Program-made: the position numbers and the translations under genes
Notes under the pieces: generated by a model
Database searches by the model: none
The model's input: the letters and a program-made list of their open reading frames with translations, nothing else
Told to the model about the DNA's origin: nothing
DNA from: Humulus lupulus
Taxonomy: Eukaryota; Streptophyta; Magnoliopsida; Rosales; Cannabaceae
Assembly (NCBI RefSeq): GCF_963169125.1
Contig: NC_084794.1
Location: 115,234,358-115,298,357 of the forward strand
Length of the DNA stretch: 64,000 bases
Direction of reading: 5' to 3'
In this document: in pieces, positions 11,031-23,640 of the stretch
How positions within the stretch are numbered: the first letter of the stretch is position 1
How the letters are laid out: every line of letters starts with the position of its first letter

Positions 11031-11900
11031 AATTAAGAGTTGGAACTCTTCTGATTTGTGAATCTTTTCTAGAAGGAAAAATGACCAAACGTCCTTTCTC
11101 AACTAAAGACAATAGAGCCAAAGAACCTTTGGAGCTTGTACACAACGATGTCTGTAGTCCAATCAATGTACAAGCAAGAGGTGAGTATGAGTATTTCGTC
11201 ACTTTTATTGATGATTACTCAAGATATTGTCATACTTACCTAATGCTTAGGAAATTTGAAACCAATGGTAAGTTTCAAGAAATCAAAGCTGAGGTTGAGA
11301 AGTAGTTAGGTAAGACTCTAAAGACACTTAGATCTGATCAAGGTGGAGAATATTTGGATTTAGAATTCAAAGATTTCTTGCTGAAGCATGGTATTCTATC
11401 CCAACTCATAGCACTAGGAACGCCATAGCAAAATGGTGTTTCTGAAAGAAGAAACAGGACCTTGTTGGACATGGTCTGGTCTATGTTAAGCTACTCTTCA
11501 CTTCCTCTCTCATTCTGGGGATATGCACTTCAAACAACGACGTTCATTTTGAATGTAGTCCCATCTAAGACCATTAGCAAAATGCCACTGGAACTGTGGA
11601 ATGGAAACAAACCTAGCTTACACCATTTCTGCATTTGGGGCTGTCCTGCTCATGTTCTTAGACCTAAATCAGGAAAACTTGAATCAAGGTCAGAAGTGTC
11701 CATTTTTGTTGGCTACGCTCCAGAAACAAGAGGTGGTTATTTCTATAGTCCCAAGGATCAAAAGGTATTTGTTTCAACAAATGCGACCTTCGTTGAACAC
11801 AACTATATGAATAACTATAAACCTCGGAGCAAGGTAGTATTGGAGGAACTCACAGGTGATAAGATTCCATCACAATCATCTTCATCATTAAATGATAAAC
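11031..11900 (+). pseudogene. pol: Copia integrase (degenerate)
   Basis: Resumes the integrase after the Tat-like insertion: CESFLEGKMTKRPF gives the end of the zinc-binding region (second zinc cysteine replaced by phenylalanine). The catalytic core follows, with first Asp in LVHNDVCSPI, second Asp in LRSDQGGEY and Glu in NGVSERRNRTL. All three DDE residues are kept. Stops at about 11303 and 11428 break the frame. The GKLESRSEVSIFVGYAPETRGGYFY-type segment near 11670-11750 is the typical copia integrase tail (about residues 70-100 of the open frame at 11462-12529). Confidence 0.92.
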
Positions 11901-12029
11901 AAAAAACTGAGGAAACCGTGATTCCTGGAAAAGAAACCCTAGTGCAACGTCGTAGTGGGAGGATTGTGAGACAACATGTACGCTACGAACATCAGGCACA
12001 TGTCCTTGTTTCTGATATAGACAAGGACG

Positions 12030-12990
12030 ATCCATTAACCTTTAAAAAGGCAATGGATAATCCTGAAAAGGAGAAATGGAAAGAAGCCATGAACCAAGAA
12101 ATAGAATTGATGTATTCCAATTATGTCTGGGAACTTGTGGATCCACCTGAAGATGTCATGCCTATAGGGTGTAAGTGGATATACAAGAAGAAAAGAGGTG
12201 TAGCTGGAAAATTAGAGACTTTCAAATCGAGGCTTATAGCCAAAGGTTACACTCAGAGAGAAGGTGTTGATTATGAAGAAATATTCTCTCCTGTGGTCAT
12301 GCTCAAATCCATTCGTATCCTCTTATCCATAGCAGCTGCCAATGATTATGAGATATGGCAAATGGACGTCAAGACAACATTTTTGAAGGGCTATCTTGAT
12401 GAAAGTATCTATATGGTACAACTAGAAGGGTTCATAAAGAAAGGGGAAGATCAAAAGGTGTGCAAGTTTCTGAAATCCATTTATGGATTAAAGCAAGCAT
12501 CTAGATCTTGGAATATCACTTTTGATTAATCAATTAAAACATATGACTTCGAACAGAATGTCGATGAAGCATGTGTGTATAAATACATCAAAGAAAAAGT
12601 GGTGGTTTTCTTATTTCTTTACATTGATGACATTTTTCTCATTGGGTACAATGTAGAGACATTTTCAAACGTAAAGAAATGGTTAGCTCAAAAGTTCCAA
12701 ATGGGGTGAGGTGAGGTACGTTCTGGGAGTCCAAATTGTAAGGGATAGGAAGAACAAGCTCTTGGCACTTTCTCAGGCTAATTATATAGATAAGGTGCTT
12801 GAAATATTCTCTATGGAGAATTCCAAGAAAGGTCAATTACCGACAAGACATGAAATTGCTCTCTCCAAGGAACAATGTCCCAAGACACCTTAGGAGGAAG
12901 AGGATATGAGAAAGTATCCCTATGCTTCAACAATTGGGAGCCTAATGTATGCTATATGTTGTGTACTAGGCCTGACATATGTTATGCAGT
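12030..12990 (+). pseudogene. pol: Copia reverse transcriptase (degenerate)
   Basis: RVT_2-type reverse transcriptase. Visible blocks are WELVDPPEDVMPIGCKWIYK, FKSRLIAKGYTQREGVDY, the first catalytic Asp in WQMDVKTTFLKG, IYGLKQASRSW and the catalytic YIDDI near 12624-12638. The frame is broken by stops at 12529 and about 12707 and a frameshift near 12700. It then continues as RYVLGVQIVRDRKNKLLALSQ (12711-12893). The catalytic aspartates are intact, but the protein cannot be made in one piece. Confidence 0.93.
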
Positions 12991-12999
12991 TGGGATTGT

Positions 13000-13408
13000 A
13001 AGTCGTTATCAATAAAATCCTAGTTTGGAACACTGGATTGCAGTAAAGCACATTCTCTAGTATCTTAGGAGAACGAGAGACTATATGTTGGTATATTCAG
13101 GGGTTAGCTAAACCCTACTGGATACACTGATTCTAATTTCCAATCAAACAAAGACAGTCAAAAATTGAAATATGGATCAGTGTTCACTCTTGGTGGAGGA
13201 GCTGTGGTCTGGAGAAGCATTAAGCAATCCAGCACAACTGATTCAACCATGGAAGTCGAATACATAGCGGCTTGTGAAGTAGCTAAGGAAGTAGTTTGGT
13301 TGAGGAAGTTCTACACTGATTTGGAAGTTGTTCCAGACATGGATAAGCCACTAATCCTGTACTATGACAACAATGGAGCACTAGCTAATTCCAAATAACC
13401 TGGAAGCC
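13000..13408 (+). pseudogene. pol: Copia RNase H, first part (split by Athila insertion)
   Basis: The open segment 13165-13398 reads AVVWRSIKQSSTTDSTMEVEYIAA, with the RNase H Glu in the MEVEYIAA block and the next Asp in YYDNNGALANSK. A stop (TAA at 13396-13398) replaces what is normally Glu in this position. The reading frame is then physically interrupted at 13409 by the Athila-like element and resumes at 29935. The part 13000-13160 is frameshifted relative to it. Confidence 0.9.
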
Positions 13409-14771
13409 TGATAAATGAGTTTTAGGCTCGTTTATGGTCTAGTTTTTAGGAAGGTTTTCATTAGTTTAGGGCTATTTTATTGTAGATTTATGCTTGTTTG
13501 TTCATGTTTCAGGTTTTTTATGCTAAGATGGTGAAAAGAGTGGAATGAAGTGAAAGTGGAAGAAAATGGAGTTATTTTGGAGAAAATCGAGTCATTCGGG
13601 AGCAAGAAGTTCAAGTAATGTTTCTGTTAATGGCGCAACAGTGCTAGAAAGATGACTTCAAAGCATTTGTTTATGTAAATAGCGCTGCAATGCTATGTAA
13701 GTAGCACTACAGCGCTTGAAAATCCTAAAGAGTAGTGCCCCAGCGCTACCAAACTAGCGCTGCTAGTAAGAGAATTCTTGATAGAAGTTGGCTCTATAAG
13801 TAGCGCTCCAGCGCTACAAAACCAGCTTTATTGACGCGATTTTTGAAATTTTAAGTCACTTTCAGAAGGAAAAAAATGGTCTTTTCACTTACGAGTATTG
13901 AAAAACTATTTAAGTGACATTAATCTGCAATTTTGAGGAAGAGGTTTTAGTTTTTTAAACCCTAGATCTAGAAAAAAAACTGTTGTATTTAGATTTCTTT
14001 TCCTGGTTTATGACTTTCTAGATTTTTTCTTCATCTTAATTCTTTAGGTTATTTAATTGAACAATTATCTGAATTTTGTTGTCATTATGTTATCTATGAG
14101 CTAAATCCTTTATCTAGGGATTAATGTAGTCGCTTGAATTTCAATTTAATTTTATTATGATGTTCTATTGATACTTCTTTTTTATTCTAATCTATATGAT
14201 GTTTGCTTAATGCTAGTAAATACTTGAGCACTATATACTTGATTTAATGATTTTGATTCAAAATTCGAAAGATGAGAATTGAATATGCTATCATCATATA
14301 GTCATAGGTTGCATATTCAGCGAATGTACCAGTATGGCTTGTGTAGTAATTAGGTTTCTATGCTTAATGTCTTCTATATGTTTAAGTTTATCACAAAGAT
14401 GTAGAAAACATGCATATAGGCTGAGATCTTATATCTTGAAAAAGAATAGGAATCGATTTATGTTAACCTGCTATTAGAATAGGAAGAAGAGATCTAGAAC
14501 TAATTAGTAAAATTAATAGAATGAAAAGTTGATGAAATTAATTCCTAGGCTTTTTGTTATTAATTTTTAATCTGTTGATTCATTGTTCTGTTTACAGTTA
14601 TTTAAATTGTGTTCGTAGCTTAGAATTATTCTCCTTAATTTTAATCACCAAATAGAAACTGAAAAGAAATTATTGGTAATTGGTTAATAGTCTCTATGGA
14701 ACGATCTCTGTTCTTACAGAATTTATTACTTGACACGACCATGTATACTTGCATGTAGATTTTAACAATCA
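13409..14771 (+). repeat. 5' LTR of the Athila-type element
   Basis: TGATAAATGAG..ATTTTAACAATCA, 1363 bp. It pairs with 28620-29929. It holds a cluster of AGCGCT palindromes at 13623-13830, usually as TAGCGCTACAGCGCTA-like doublets, upstream of a weak TATA-like CTATTTAAG at about 13907. Compared with the 3' LTR it has an extra segment around 13955-14030 flanked by TCTAGA-like repeats, which looks like a deletion by short-repeat recombination in the other copy. Confidence 0.95.
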
Positions 14772-14777
14772 AGTTTT

Positions 14778-14795
14778 TGGCGCCGTTGTCGGGGA
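14778..14795 (+). other. Primer-binding site of the Athila-type element
   Basis: TGGCGCCGTTGTCGGGGA starts six bases after the 5' LTR. This is the usual Athila-lineage primer-binding site, complementary (one mismatch) to a tRNA-Asp 3' end as I recall it. Confidence 0.88.
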
Positions 14796-14996
14796 CTAAT
14801 AACCAATATCAAAACTAATTGTTTTTCGATCTACCTTGGTTTTATTCTAACATTTTCTAATTCGAGTTGCTTTTAAATTTCTCAATTTCAGGTGATTTAT
14901 TTTATGTGATGTAAGGGTTCGAAAATACTAGTGCCTGTTGATCTTAAGATTGAGAAGACCTGCAAAAGAGAAAGAAAACAGAAAAAACTTGAAAGG

Positions 14997-16445
14997 ATGG
15001 CCTAGAACGTCAATAATGTTGCCAACAACAATCTGAATCAAGGTAATGCGGGTAACGCTGCAGCTAAGGCAGACCTAGCCTTAAGGGATTATGTACTCCT
15101 TACTGTTAGAGGGGTACATTATAGTATTCACCCACCTACTGTAGAGGTGAACAATTTTGAGATCAAGCCTTTGATTATCCACATGGTTCAGAATTGCGTT
15201 CAGTTTGGGGGACTACCTAATGAGGATCCAAACCTCCATGTCACCAACGTTTTGGAGTTATGTGATACTTTCAAAATGAATGGAGTAAGTAATGATGCAA
15301 TCCATTTGAGGCTATTTCCATTTTATTTGAGAGAATGAGCTAAAAGTTGGTTGATTTCACTACAAGCCAATTCCATTGTGACATGGGAAGATCTTGCTCA
15401 AAAATTTCTTGCTAAGTATTTTCCTGCCGCTAAATCAGCTCGAATTAGAGGTGAAATTAATAATTTATGTCAATTTGAGGGGGAATCATTATATGATGCT
15501 TGGGAAAGGTTTCAAGAGCTACTTTGAAAATGTCCACATCATGGTATAGTGAAATGGATGTTGGTGCACACTTTCTATAATGGACTGAGGGGAAACAAAA
15601 GGACTATAATAGATGCAGCAGCTGGTGGAGCATTTATGAGCAAAAGCGCTAATGAAGCTTATTAGCTTTTAGAGGAGATGGCCATGAATAATTATAATTG
15701 GCCAGCTCAGCGAGAAAATAAGAAGGTGGCAGGAGTTCTAGAAGTTGATCCTATTGTTATGCTCACTATTCAAATTGCTTCGCTAACTAAACAAATGCAA
15801 CAACAAAACAACATTTCAGCTCAAGCGACGCAACTACAACCCACTCCTATCATTTATGAGACATGTGGAAGCCCTCATCACTTTGAGCAATGTCCAGGGA
15901 TGAGTTCTTATTTGGTAGATGATATTCCACTTGAAAAGGTTCAAGTTATTGGTAATTTCCCAAGGCAACCGAATAACAACTCATACTCTAACACTTATAC
16001 TCCAGCGAATAAGAACCATCTGAATTTGTCATGGAATAATAATCAAGGGCACAAACTACAGTATCATCCAAATCCACCTCCATATCCTCCCAATAGACCA
16101 TCTTATGGGCTAAATCCAAGACCCTAGTATGACACTCAAAGGCCTCAAATGCCGCAAAATCAATAACCACCGCCTCAAATGACTAAACCAGAGGTATCCG
16201 CGGATTCATTGAGCCAATTTATGACAGACTCTAGATCCTCTATTCGGGGCTTAGAAACACAAGTTGGCCAACTTGCAAAGTTAATGGCAGATCGTAATCA
16301 AGGGGCTTTACCTAGTTCAACTGTGGTGAATCCCAAGGAGCAATGTCAAGCTGTCACTTTGAGGAGCGGGACTAAGTATGAGGAGCCTACAGTAGAAAAC
16401 AAGGATAAGAAGATTGAAAATCAACCTGTAACTAGTCAAGCATAA
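14997..16445 (+). pseudogene. gag: Athila gag (degenerate)
   Basis: ATG at 14997 is followed by a stop two codons later, then a long gag frame. The capsid core (Retrotrans_gag-like) includes [48 protein letters not shown] and WEDLAQKFLAKYFP. Stops occur at about 15336, 15525 and 15662. A C-terminal CGSPHHFEQCPG element resembles the single zinc knuckle of Athila gag. A proline/asparagine-rich tail (15950-16127) and a LETQVGQLAKLMADRNQG block leading into protease follow. Its role would be capsid formation. Confidence 0.9.
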
Positions 16446-17170
16446 GAGGAGGTTACTGAAAACCTTCCAAAGATAGAAAAGCCAAAATACATCGAGTCTA
16501 CACCAAAGATTCCTTATCCCCAGCAGTTCCGAAAATCTAATCTTGACAAGCAATTCTCCAAATTTCTCGAAGTATTTAAGAAACTTCACATTAACATTCC
16601 CTTTGCGAAAGCTCTTGAACAAATGCCTAGTTATGTGAAGTTTATGAAAGAGATATTGTCTAATAAGAGAAAAATGGAGGATTATGAAACCATGGCTTTG
16701 ACAGAAGAGTGCAGTGCAATAATTCAAAAGAAACTTCCTCAAAAGTTGAGAGATCCGGGCAGATTCACTATACCTTGCACCATTTGGAATTTTCAATGTG
16801 AGAAAGCTTTATGCGATTTAGGTGCAAGCATTAATCTAATGCCACTGTGCATATTTAGAAGACTTGGTTTGGGGGAAGCTAGACTCACTACTGTTACTCT
16901 ACAACTGGCCACCCATTCATTAAAACACCCACGAGGTATTATTGAAGATGTTCTTGTCAAAGTGGACAAATTTATCTTTCCCACTGATTTTATTGTTCTT
17001 GATATGGAGGAAGAAGATGTTCCAATTATTTTGGGAAGACCATTTTTAGCCACCGGTCAAGCCTTGATAGATGTTCAAAAATGAGAGTTGAGGCTAAGAG
17101 TGCAGGGCGATGAGGTGGTATTTAATGTGTTCAAGGCTTTGAAGTATCCTAGAGCAAGTGATAGTTGATT
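16446..17170 (+). pseudogene. pol: Athila aspartic protease (near-intact domain)
   Basis: The open frame 16623-17084 contains the retropepsin active site ALCDLGASINLMP with D-L-G-A-S, as is usual for Athila. The distal ILGRPFLAT block is also present. The preceding 16450-16620 region encodes the linker (PQQFRKSNLDKQFSKFLEVF). A stop at 17082-17084 and another at about 17166 separate it from RT. The domain itself looks able to fold; the polyprotein does not continue. Confidence 0.88.
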
Positions 17171-17396
17171 TAGTGTGAATGTAATTGAGGAACAATTGTC
17201 AAAGAGAAAACTTATCGAAGATCCGCTTAAGATGAGCCTTATTTCTCAAGGAGTGGAAGACTGTGATGGCACTAAGGTCATTGAATATGTAAATTGGCTA
17301 AACTCTGTTTGACCTATTTATAAGAAGAAATACTAGGAACTTGGACAAGGGCCTGAGAGACCACTACCATCTATAAAGAAACCACCAGTACTTGAA

Positions 17397-18259
17397 TTGA
17401 AGACTTTACCGGAACATCTTAAATACGCTTATTTGGGTAAGAATGATATTCTCCCGGTTATTATTTCGGCTTCATTATCTATTGTTGAAGAGGAAAAATT
17501 ATTAAGAGTACCTCTAGCTCATAAATTGGTCATTGGTTGGACTTTAGCTGATATAAAGGGAATTAGCCCCTCTACTGTTATGCACCGTATTCTCATGGAG
17601 GAGGACAGTAAGGCTAGCATTGACGCTCAAAGGAGACTAAATCCTGCTATGGAAGAGGTGGTTCAAAAGTAAATTTTGAAGTGGTTAGATGCTGGTGTTA
17701 TTTATCCAATCTCGGATAATTCGTGGGTAAGCCCAGTACAAGTGGTTCCGAAAAAAGGGGGATTGACAGTAGTAAAAAATGAGAACAATGAGTTAATTCC
17801 AACTCATACAGTGATGGGGTGGAGAATTTGTATTGATTACCAGAAACTAAATAAGGCCACAAGGAAAGATCACTTCCCATTTCCTTTTGTTGATCAAATG
17901 CTTGATAGACTGTTGGGCCATCACTTCTATTGCTTTTTAGATGGGTATTCTGATTATCACCAAATACATATTGCTCCTGAAGACCAAGATAAAATGACTT
18001 TTACTTGTCCTTATGGTACGTTTGCTTTTCGTAGAATGCCATTTGGATTATGCAATGCTCCTGCTACTTTTCAGCGATGAATGATGTAATTATTTTCTGA
18101 TATGGTGGATAAGAGCATTGAAATATTTATGGATGATTTCTCATTCTTTGGCTCTTCATTTGATATGTGTCTACATAATTTGGAAAAGGTGTTACAGAGA
18201 TGCGAAGAATCTAATTTGGTCCTAAATTGGGAAAAATGCCACTTTATGGTGAGTGAAGG
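17397..18259 (+). pseudogene. pol: Athila reverse transcriptase, first part
   Basis: After the linker LPEHLKYAYLGKNDILPVII, the RT begins with RLNPAMEEVVQK (then TAA). It continues in 17676-18080 with WVSPVQVVPKKGG, RICIDYQKLN, the first catalytic Asp position in HHFYCFLDGYSDYHQI and MPFGLCNAPATFQR. A stop then precedes the catalytic FMDDFSFFG (about 18128-18154), which retains both aspartates. The frame is cut at 18259 by the solo LTR, directly after the codons for MVSEG. Confidence 0.92.
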
Positions 18260-19265
18260 TGTAATGCCCCGAATTTCCTAATATGGGTTAGGACCTTGAT
18301 TAGGAGGCCGGGAGGGCCATAATTGAGTTATGATGCTATTTAATGATCATATGCCTGTTTATGTGAATTATATTATAATATGATGGTAATGCGTGCATAT
18401 GGGAGTAATTATAATTATAAGGGTATTTTGGTAATTTGGCCACTGTGGGCGTAATTGTGTATTTTGGGTGCATGTTTGTGATTAATTAATATAGCCACAT
18501 TATAAGGTGGATTGGTTCGAGCTATTCGGCATGAGATGATCATGAAATGTAAGTGTTCGGTCTAGTCATAACGGGTTTAAGTTCGGGGCTTGGGGTGAGT
18601 CTCGGGGTCACTTTGATGATTAGAACATTACCGGGAATTAAAGGGTAATGTGATATGATTTATTGGCATTTGAGAATATTGAGAATAGCAGGAATTGGAG
18701 AGCGTTAATTATAATTAACGAGATAAGCGGGAAAGGACGGTTTTTCCCTTGGGGTGGCTTTAGGAACCTTAAGTGACCTAGGGGTATTTAGGTCATTTGG
18801 GTTGGATTTATATTGACTTGAGGGCTGTAGAAAATACAGAACAAAACAGAGCATCATCCTCATCTCCTTCTTTCTCTCCCGTGCATCTTTTTCCCTCTTT
18901 CTCCCTTTGAAGTTTTTGAGCTCAAATTGAGAAATTAAGCTAGGAGATCAAAGGTGGGAGATTAGGGACTTGATTCAGCCATTTAAGGGGATTCAAAATC
19001 AAGCTTGAGGTAAGTTCCAGCCATTAATTTTATGGTGTCCTCTGTTTTGGGTTTTAGTTTTCAGCTTATGAATTCTTTGTGGAAAGTTTGGATTAATGGG
19101 AGTTTTGATTGATGTTTAACTTGGGTTTTGATGAGGGTGAGTTGTAGATGATGTTTAGTGGTTGAATTGGGTGTTAAGTTGAGGTTTGGAACTGGTTTGA
19201 GGGTTTGGTTTCGAGGAAAAACGCAGGGGAAAGCAAGCTGGTGCTTGCTGGTTTTGGTAAAGGGT

Positions 19266-19366
19266 CGCGGCATGGCTATGGTGAGCCGCGGCCTACGTGC
19301 GTTTTTGTGAGGGAAATGGTTCTGTTAGAGGGGTGACCATGGCATGGCTCTAGTGAGCCGCGGCCC
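19266..19366. repeat. GCGGCATGGCT/GAGCCGCGGCC motif pair in LTR G
   Basis: Two related segments, GCGGCATGGCTATGGTGAGC followed by CGCGGCC (about 19266) and CATGGCATGGCTCTAGTGAGC followed by CGCGGCCC (about 19339), each form a GC-rich hairpin of GCGGC and GCCGC arms. They are the only strongly GC-rich part of this LTR. Confidence 0.6.
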
Positions 19367-20167
19367 ATCAGGGCATTTTTTGCCAGAAATGGGTTTTTGA
19401 CTTGGGGATGCTAGCCATAGGCCTCGGGGTTGATCCTACTACCCGATTAAGTATGGATTGATGTCCCGGAGGCTAGATATTGGTTTGGGAACCTATGTTG
19501 ATCATTTTTATTGATGATATCCTATATTTGGTTATGACTAGGTGACCGCTAAAGGACTAAAAGTTGATCATTCTCAAGGGTCGTTCTTTTAATCATTATA
19601 GCTCGAATTTGAGGTAAGAAAATCGCACCCTGTGTATATGTGACATGCATGGTTACTCTTGATGCATGTTGGTTAATTATTAAACGTGACATGCATGGCT
19701 ATTATTGATGCATGTTGGATTATTAAATATGATGCATGTGATGCACGAGAAACATGTGATTAGGACATGCTTTGTGTACTGAGTATGATATCGTTCAGAG
19801 CTTGAGCCTTTGTGTTTGTGCATGGTCCTAAATTTACTAGTACCTGTTAAGTAAGCATGTTGAATACCTTGTTTATGGATATTGGACATGTGATATATGT
19901 TTGGTGGCATGTCTTACTTGTGTATGGCACTGACTTATTAGTCAGAATCGGCAATGGTGTCAGATCCGTCTGTGAGGCTGTGACTTATTAGTTAAGCTCA
20001 CAACGGGTTGAGCACTGGTCGTGTTTCACTGACCTGAGGGTCAGAAACGGCATAAGCGTCGAGGACGCAGGGCCGAATGAAGATTAGATCTAATTGATAT
20101 CAGCATTGAATGGCTCTATGGCATTAATGCTGGACCGACCCTAAAGTCGATGAACTTATAAGCGCTT

Positions 20168-22078
20168 TGTAATGACCCACTACTCTAGACTATTTGGACC
20201 ATTAACGAAACTATACATAAAATCCTTAAAAGAACTTACATTTGCGAAAATACCATAATTTTATTAAGTAACTTATAAAAATAAGAGTTACTTACAAAGT
20301 AAATACCAAAAAGGATATGGGATCCCATTGTCTTTAAAACAAAAACATAATTTAAAATAATAAAACATTACATAATTAGTGCGGAAAATACATATAAAAA
20401 GACATAAAACCGAAACTACATCCTCGAATCGATTAACGCTCGGCCCCTTGACTCCATTCATCATCGATACACATCCTCCAAGCGTCACGAATCTTACCGC
20501 CTCTAAAGCTTATTTTCCTGCACATAAAACAAAAAGGAATGAGCCTAATGCCCAGCAAGGAAAATCTAACACATAGTCATACACATAATTTCATAAGAAA
20601 CATAAAGACTTAACATAATACATATAACATACACTTATTATAATGCCCATTATTACTTGGGGTCCCATAGACTAAACAAGCATATGCCCATGGAATTAGT
20701 GGGGTCCTACTAGCTAAGTAGGTCATATGCCCATAACCCATTTGGGGTCTTGTTAGCCATATGGGTCATATGCCCAAGCCTACAAACATACATACATATC
20801 ATAACACATTTAATAACATAAAACATATAGATAACATAAGCACATAACATATTGATTCTAGCCTATTTTCCTTACCAAAGTTACCGGGATTATGGACTGA
20901 GTTGGGACTTTTGGAACACTCCTAAAACCATAAGAAAGAGTGAGTCTAGAGAAAGGAGATGAAATGAAAGAGATGGAAAGACTAAACCATAAAATAAACA
21001 TGCTTACCGACTTATATGCTTAAGAGCTTGGATTCCCTAACCAAAATAAGAATAAGGTTAGGGGACTGAGTAGAAGGTTTTGAGAAAGGAAATAACATAA
21101 AATACAGAAAGGAACTAGAGTTTTGGGTTTACCTCAAAGATTGCAAGATCAATCTAACCTCCACCGAAATACTATAGAACTCACTTCCCAAAGTGTTTGA
21201 TAAGCTTATGATGTTTAAGCTTATAGTTTTTCCCCAAACCAAGTGTTTACACTCTCACACTCACTTAACACTAGCAGCTTCTGAACTTAGAGAAAATGGT
21301 GAATAATGGCTGGGTACTAGGTCCTATTTATAGAGTTTGGGAATGAAAATATCTTGATTTTACTTGAATAAAAATAATGGCTTTTTAGGTGAAAATCATT
21401 TGAATAATCGTTCAGCAGAGGCTGAAGACTCGTTCAAAAGATGCTGGACTGTTGAAGGAGTTTGAATGGCTGAAAGGAAATGAATTCAAAAACATTTGAA
21501 CATATGCTGGAGGAGGCGATATATCGCCCCCTATAGGCGATATATCGCCTGGACCTTTGTTCCCGAGGCGACCGTGCATCGATTCGTGTTTTCCGTATCT
21601 ACGTGCTGCGATATATCGCCCCCTATAGCTGAGATATATTGGCATACGCTGAATATTTAAACATGAATTTACACATTTTTAGCTAAGTTTGAATGGAGTA
21701 AACAGCCTTGACTAAGCCCTCAACGTACTCAAGGCTGCTGACTGACCCTAAAACATTCAAACTTTACCCTTATTTAATTTAATCCTCAAAAATACTTAAT
21801 CCTTAATTACCATTCATAACATGTGCTTAAAATCCTATTGGTTGATATCTAAACCATATAATATAACAAATACTATCCTTAATATCAGTCATATAATCAA
21901 ACCTTAGGTTATACTTAATATTCTTAAACTATAGGTTAAACTTAGAAAATCTATAAGTACTACTACGAGTGTCCAAATAATTCCCGGTCTGAACCAAAAA
22001 TCCATGGTAACAAATATAACACTAAACATACTATAATACTACTAAACAATTAGCTAAGTAAAGTTCTTGGACTCTACA
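20168..22078 (-). repeat. Solo LTR (family B, related to A) nested in LTR G
   Basis: A TGTAATGACCC..GACTCTACA unit of 1911 bp with 5-bp duplications CGCTT at 20163-20167 and 22079-22083. It is the youngest layer of a five-deep nest. It shares with the solo LTR at 2929-4876 the ends, a reverse-strand TATA context (CTATAAATAGGACC at about 21323-21336), a tandem repeat near one end and three GGCGATATATCGCC motifs at 21515-21620. Confidence 0.93.
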
Positions 22079-22259
22079 CGCTTGCCTGGTCTAAGACCAG
22101 ATGTTCAGAGCCAGGGCATAGGGCCCCGGTGACTGTCTGTCACATGGCTAGGGAACGTTGTTCCATAGTTACGACTCTAGAGTCGGGAGGAAGGTTACAT
22201 TGGTGACCAGTCACCATGCACCTATCCTGTTGAAGCTAGTGAGATGCTCACTCATAAGT

Positions 22260-22400
22260 TAAGCCCTGGTGATCCTATCGTCACATGACTAAAGGGTGTT
22301 GTTCCCATATTAGTGACTTTTGATATCTGCTAAGCCTTGGTGATCCTATCATCACATGGCTAAAGGGTGTTGTCCCCATACTTGTGACTTTTGTGATAGT
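22260..22400. repeat. 71-bp tandem duplication in LTR G
   Basis: TAAGCCCTGGTGATCCTATC at 22260 recurs with few changes at 22331 (TAAGCCTTGGTGATCCTATC). Both copies continue into CACATG.CTAAAGGGTGTTGT. A second small repeat of GACATGCATGG and TGATGCATGTTGG lies at about 19641-19720. Confidence 0.85.
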
Positions 22401-22879
22401 CACCTATTTGCTTGGACTGTTGGTCCTGAATAAGTAATACAATCACTGTTGATATTATATCATGTTGTATTGTGTTTTCTTGCTGGGCTTCGGCTCACGG
22501 GTGCTATGTGGTGTAGGTAAAGGCAAAAGAAAGCTAGACCATCCTTGAATTGGAGAGCTTAGGTGATGATGTGTACATATGCAGCTGCTCGTCCACCACG
22601 CCCGAGGTTTAAAGAGGAACTAGGGTTAAACCCCATTTTGCCGCATAGAACGGCCAGTTGTAAATATTTTCTGTAATAGACACTGAAATTATATTTTTGG
22701 GATCCCAATGTATATATTAAACGATCTAGTGAAATGTTACATCTTAACCAAAAAATTTAATCCCTAAACCACTAATCACACTTAGTTACACGATTTTGGC
22801 CAAATAACTCGATTAGCATGTTTAGCACTGTTTACAAGGCACACCATAACGGTCCCTGGAGTTGGGGCATTACAGAAGG

Positions 22880-23640
22880 AATTGTTTTGGGCCATAAGAT
22901 TTTGAGCAAAGGCATAGAGGTAGATCGGGCAAAAGTATCAACTATTGAGAATTTGCCTCCCCCAATTTCAGTTAAGGGTGTTCAGACTTTTCTTGGGCAT
23001 GCTGGATTTTAAAGGAGATTTATTAAAGCTTTCTCCAAGATTTCTAAACCCCTATTTGCACTATTAATGAATGGAGGACAGTTTAATTTTGATGTTGTTT
23101 GTAAAAGTTCCTTCAATACTTTGAAAGAGAAATTGATCACTGCACCGATTGTGGTACCACCAAATTGGGAACTTCCCTTTGAATTGATGTGAGATGCAAG
23201 TGATTATACAGTTGGAGCAGTTTTGGGGCAGCGAGTTAACAAGGTATTCCAAACAATTTACTATGCTAGTCGGACTTTGAATGATGCTCAATTAAATTAT
23301 GCAACTACTGAGAAGGAATTATTCGCAATCGTTTTTGCATTTGAAAAATTCGGGCCGTATTTAATTGGTAATAAGGTTATTGTTTACACAGACCATTCTG
23401 TTATTAAGTACCTTATGACCAAGAAGGATGCAAAACCCCCGCTTGATTTGATGGGTCCTATTATTGCAAGAGTTTGATATGGAAATTCGTGACACAAAGG
23501 GGATAGAAAATCTATTTGCAGATCATTTATCTAGATTGAAATTAGAAGAAGATCCTAATAAGAAAAATGTACAAATTGATGATAACTTCCTGGATGAACA
23601 ACTATTTTTGATTGATAGTGAAGAAAAGCTATTGTGGTTC
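22880..23640 (+). pseudogene. pol: Athila RT end and RNase H
   Basis: Continues the RT across the solo LTR (IVLGHKILSKGIEVDRAKV), then the connection GVQTFLGHAGF with a stop at about 23010 and another near 23190 ([18 protein letters not shown]). RNase H reads [20 protein letters not shown] and [21 protein letters not shown] frameshift in the CCCCC run near 23440 moves the frame to [20 protein letters not shown]. This is followed by DHLSRL, the usual end of RNase H. The DAS and TDH aspartates are retained. Confidence 0.92.

Larger units (their letters stand above)
18260..22874 (+). repeat. Solo LTR (family G) splitting the Athila RT
   Basis: The terminal bases TGTAATGCCCC and GGGGCATTACA form a perfect 11-bp inverted repeat. 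The 5-bp target duplication is GAAGG at 18255-18259 and 22875-22879. Deleting the unit restores the RT reading frame between MVSEG and IVLGHKI. Net length is about 2.7 kb without the nested solo LTR at 20168-22078. It is in plus orientation. Motif order matches the reverse complement of the solo LTR at 34919-37278 (start GAATTT..CTAATA, GACCTTGATTAG, GAGGGCATAA), so they belong to one broad family. GCGGC-ATGGCT..GAGCCGCGG palindromes are at about 19266-19366. No retrotransposon internal domain is present. Confidence 0.93.

Noticed and set aside
18260..22874. A complete retrotransposon with its own LTR pair
   Set aside because: No primer-binding site, gag or pol inside. Perfect terminal inverted 11-mers, target duplication and family resemblance to 34919-37278 fit a single LTR.
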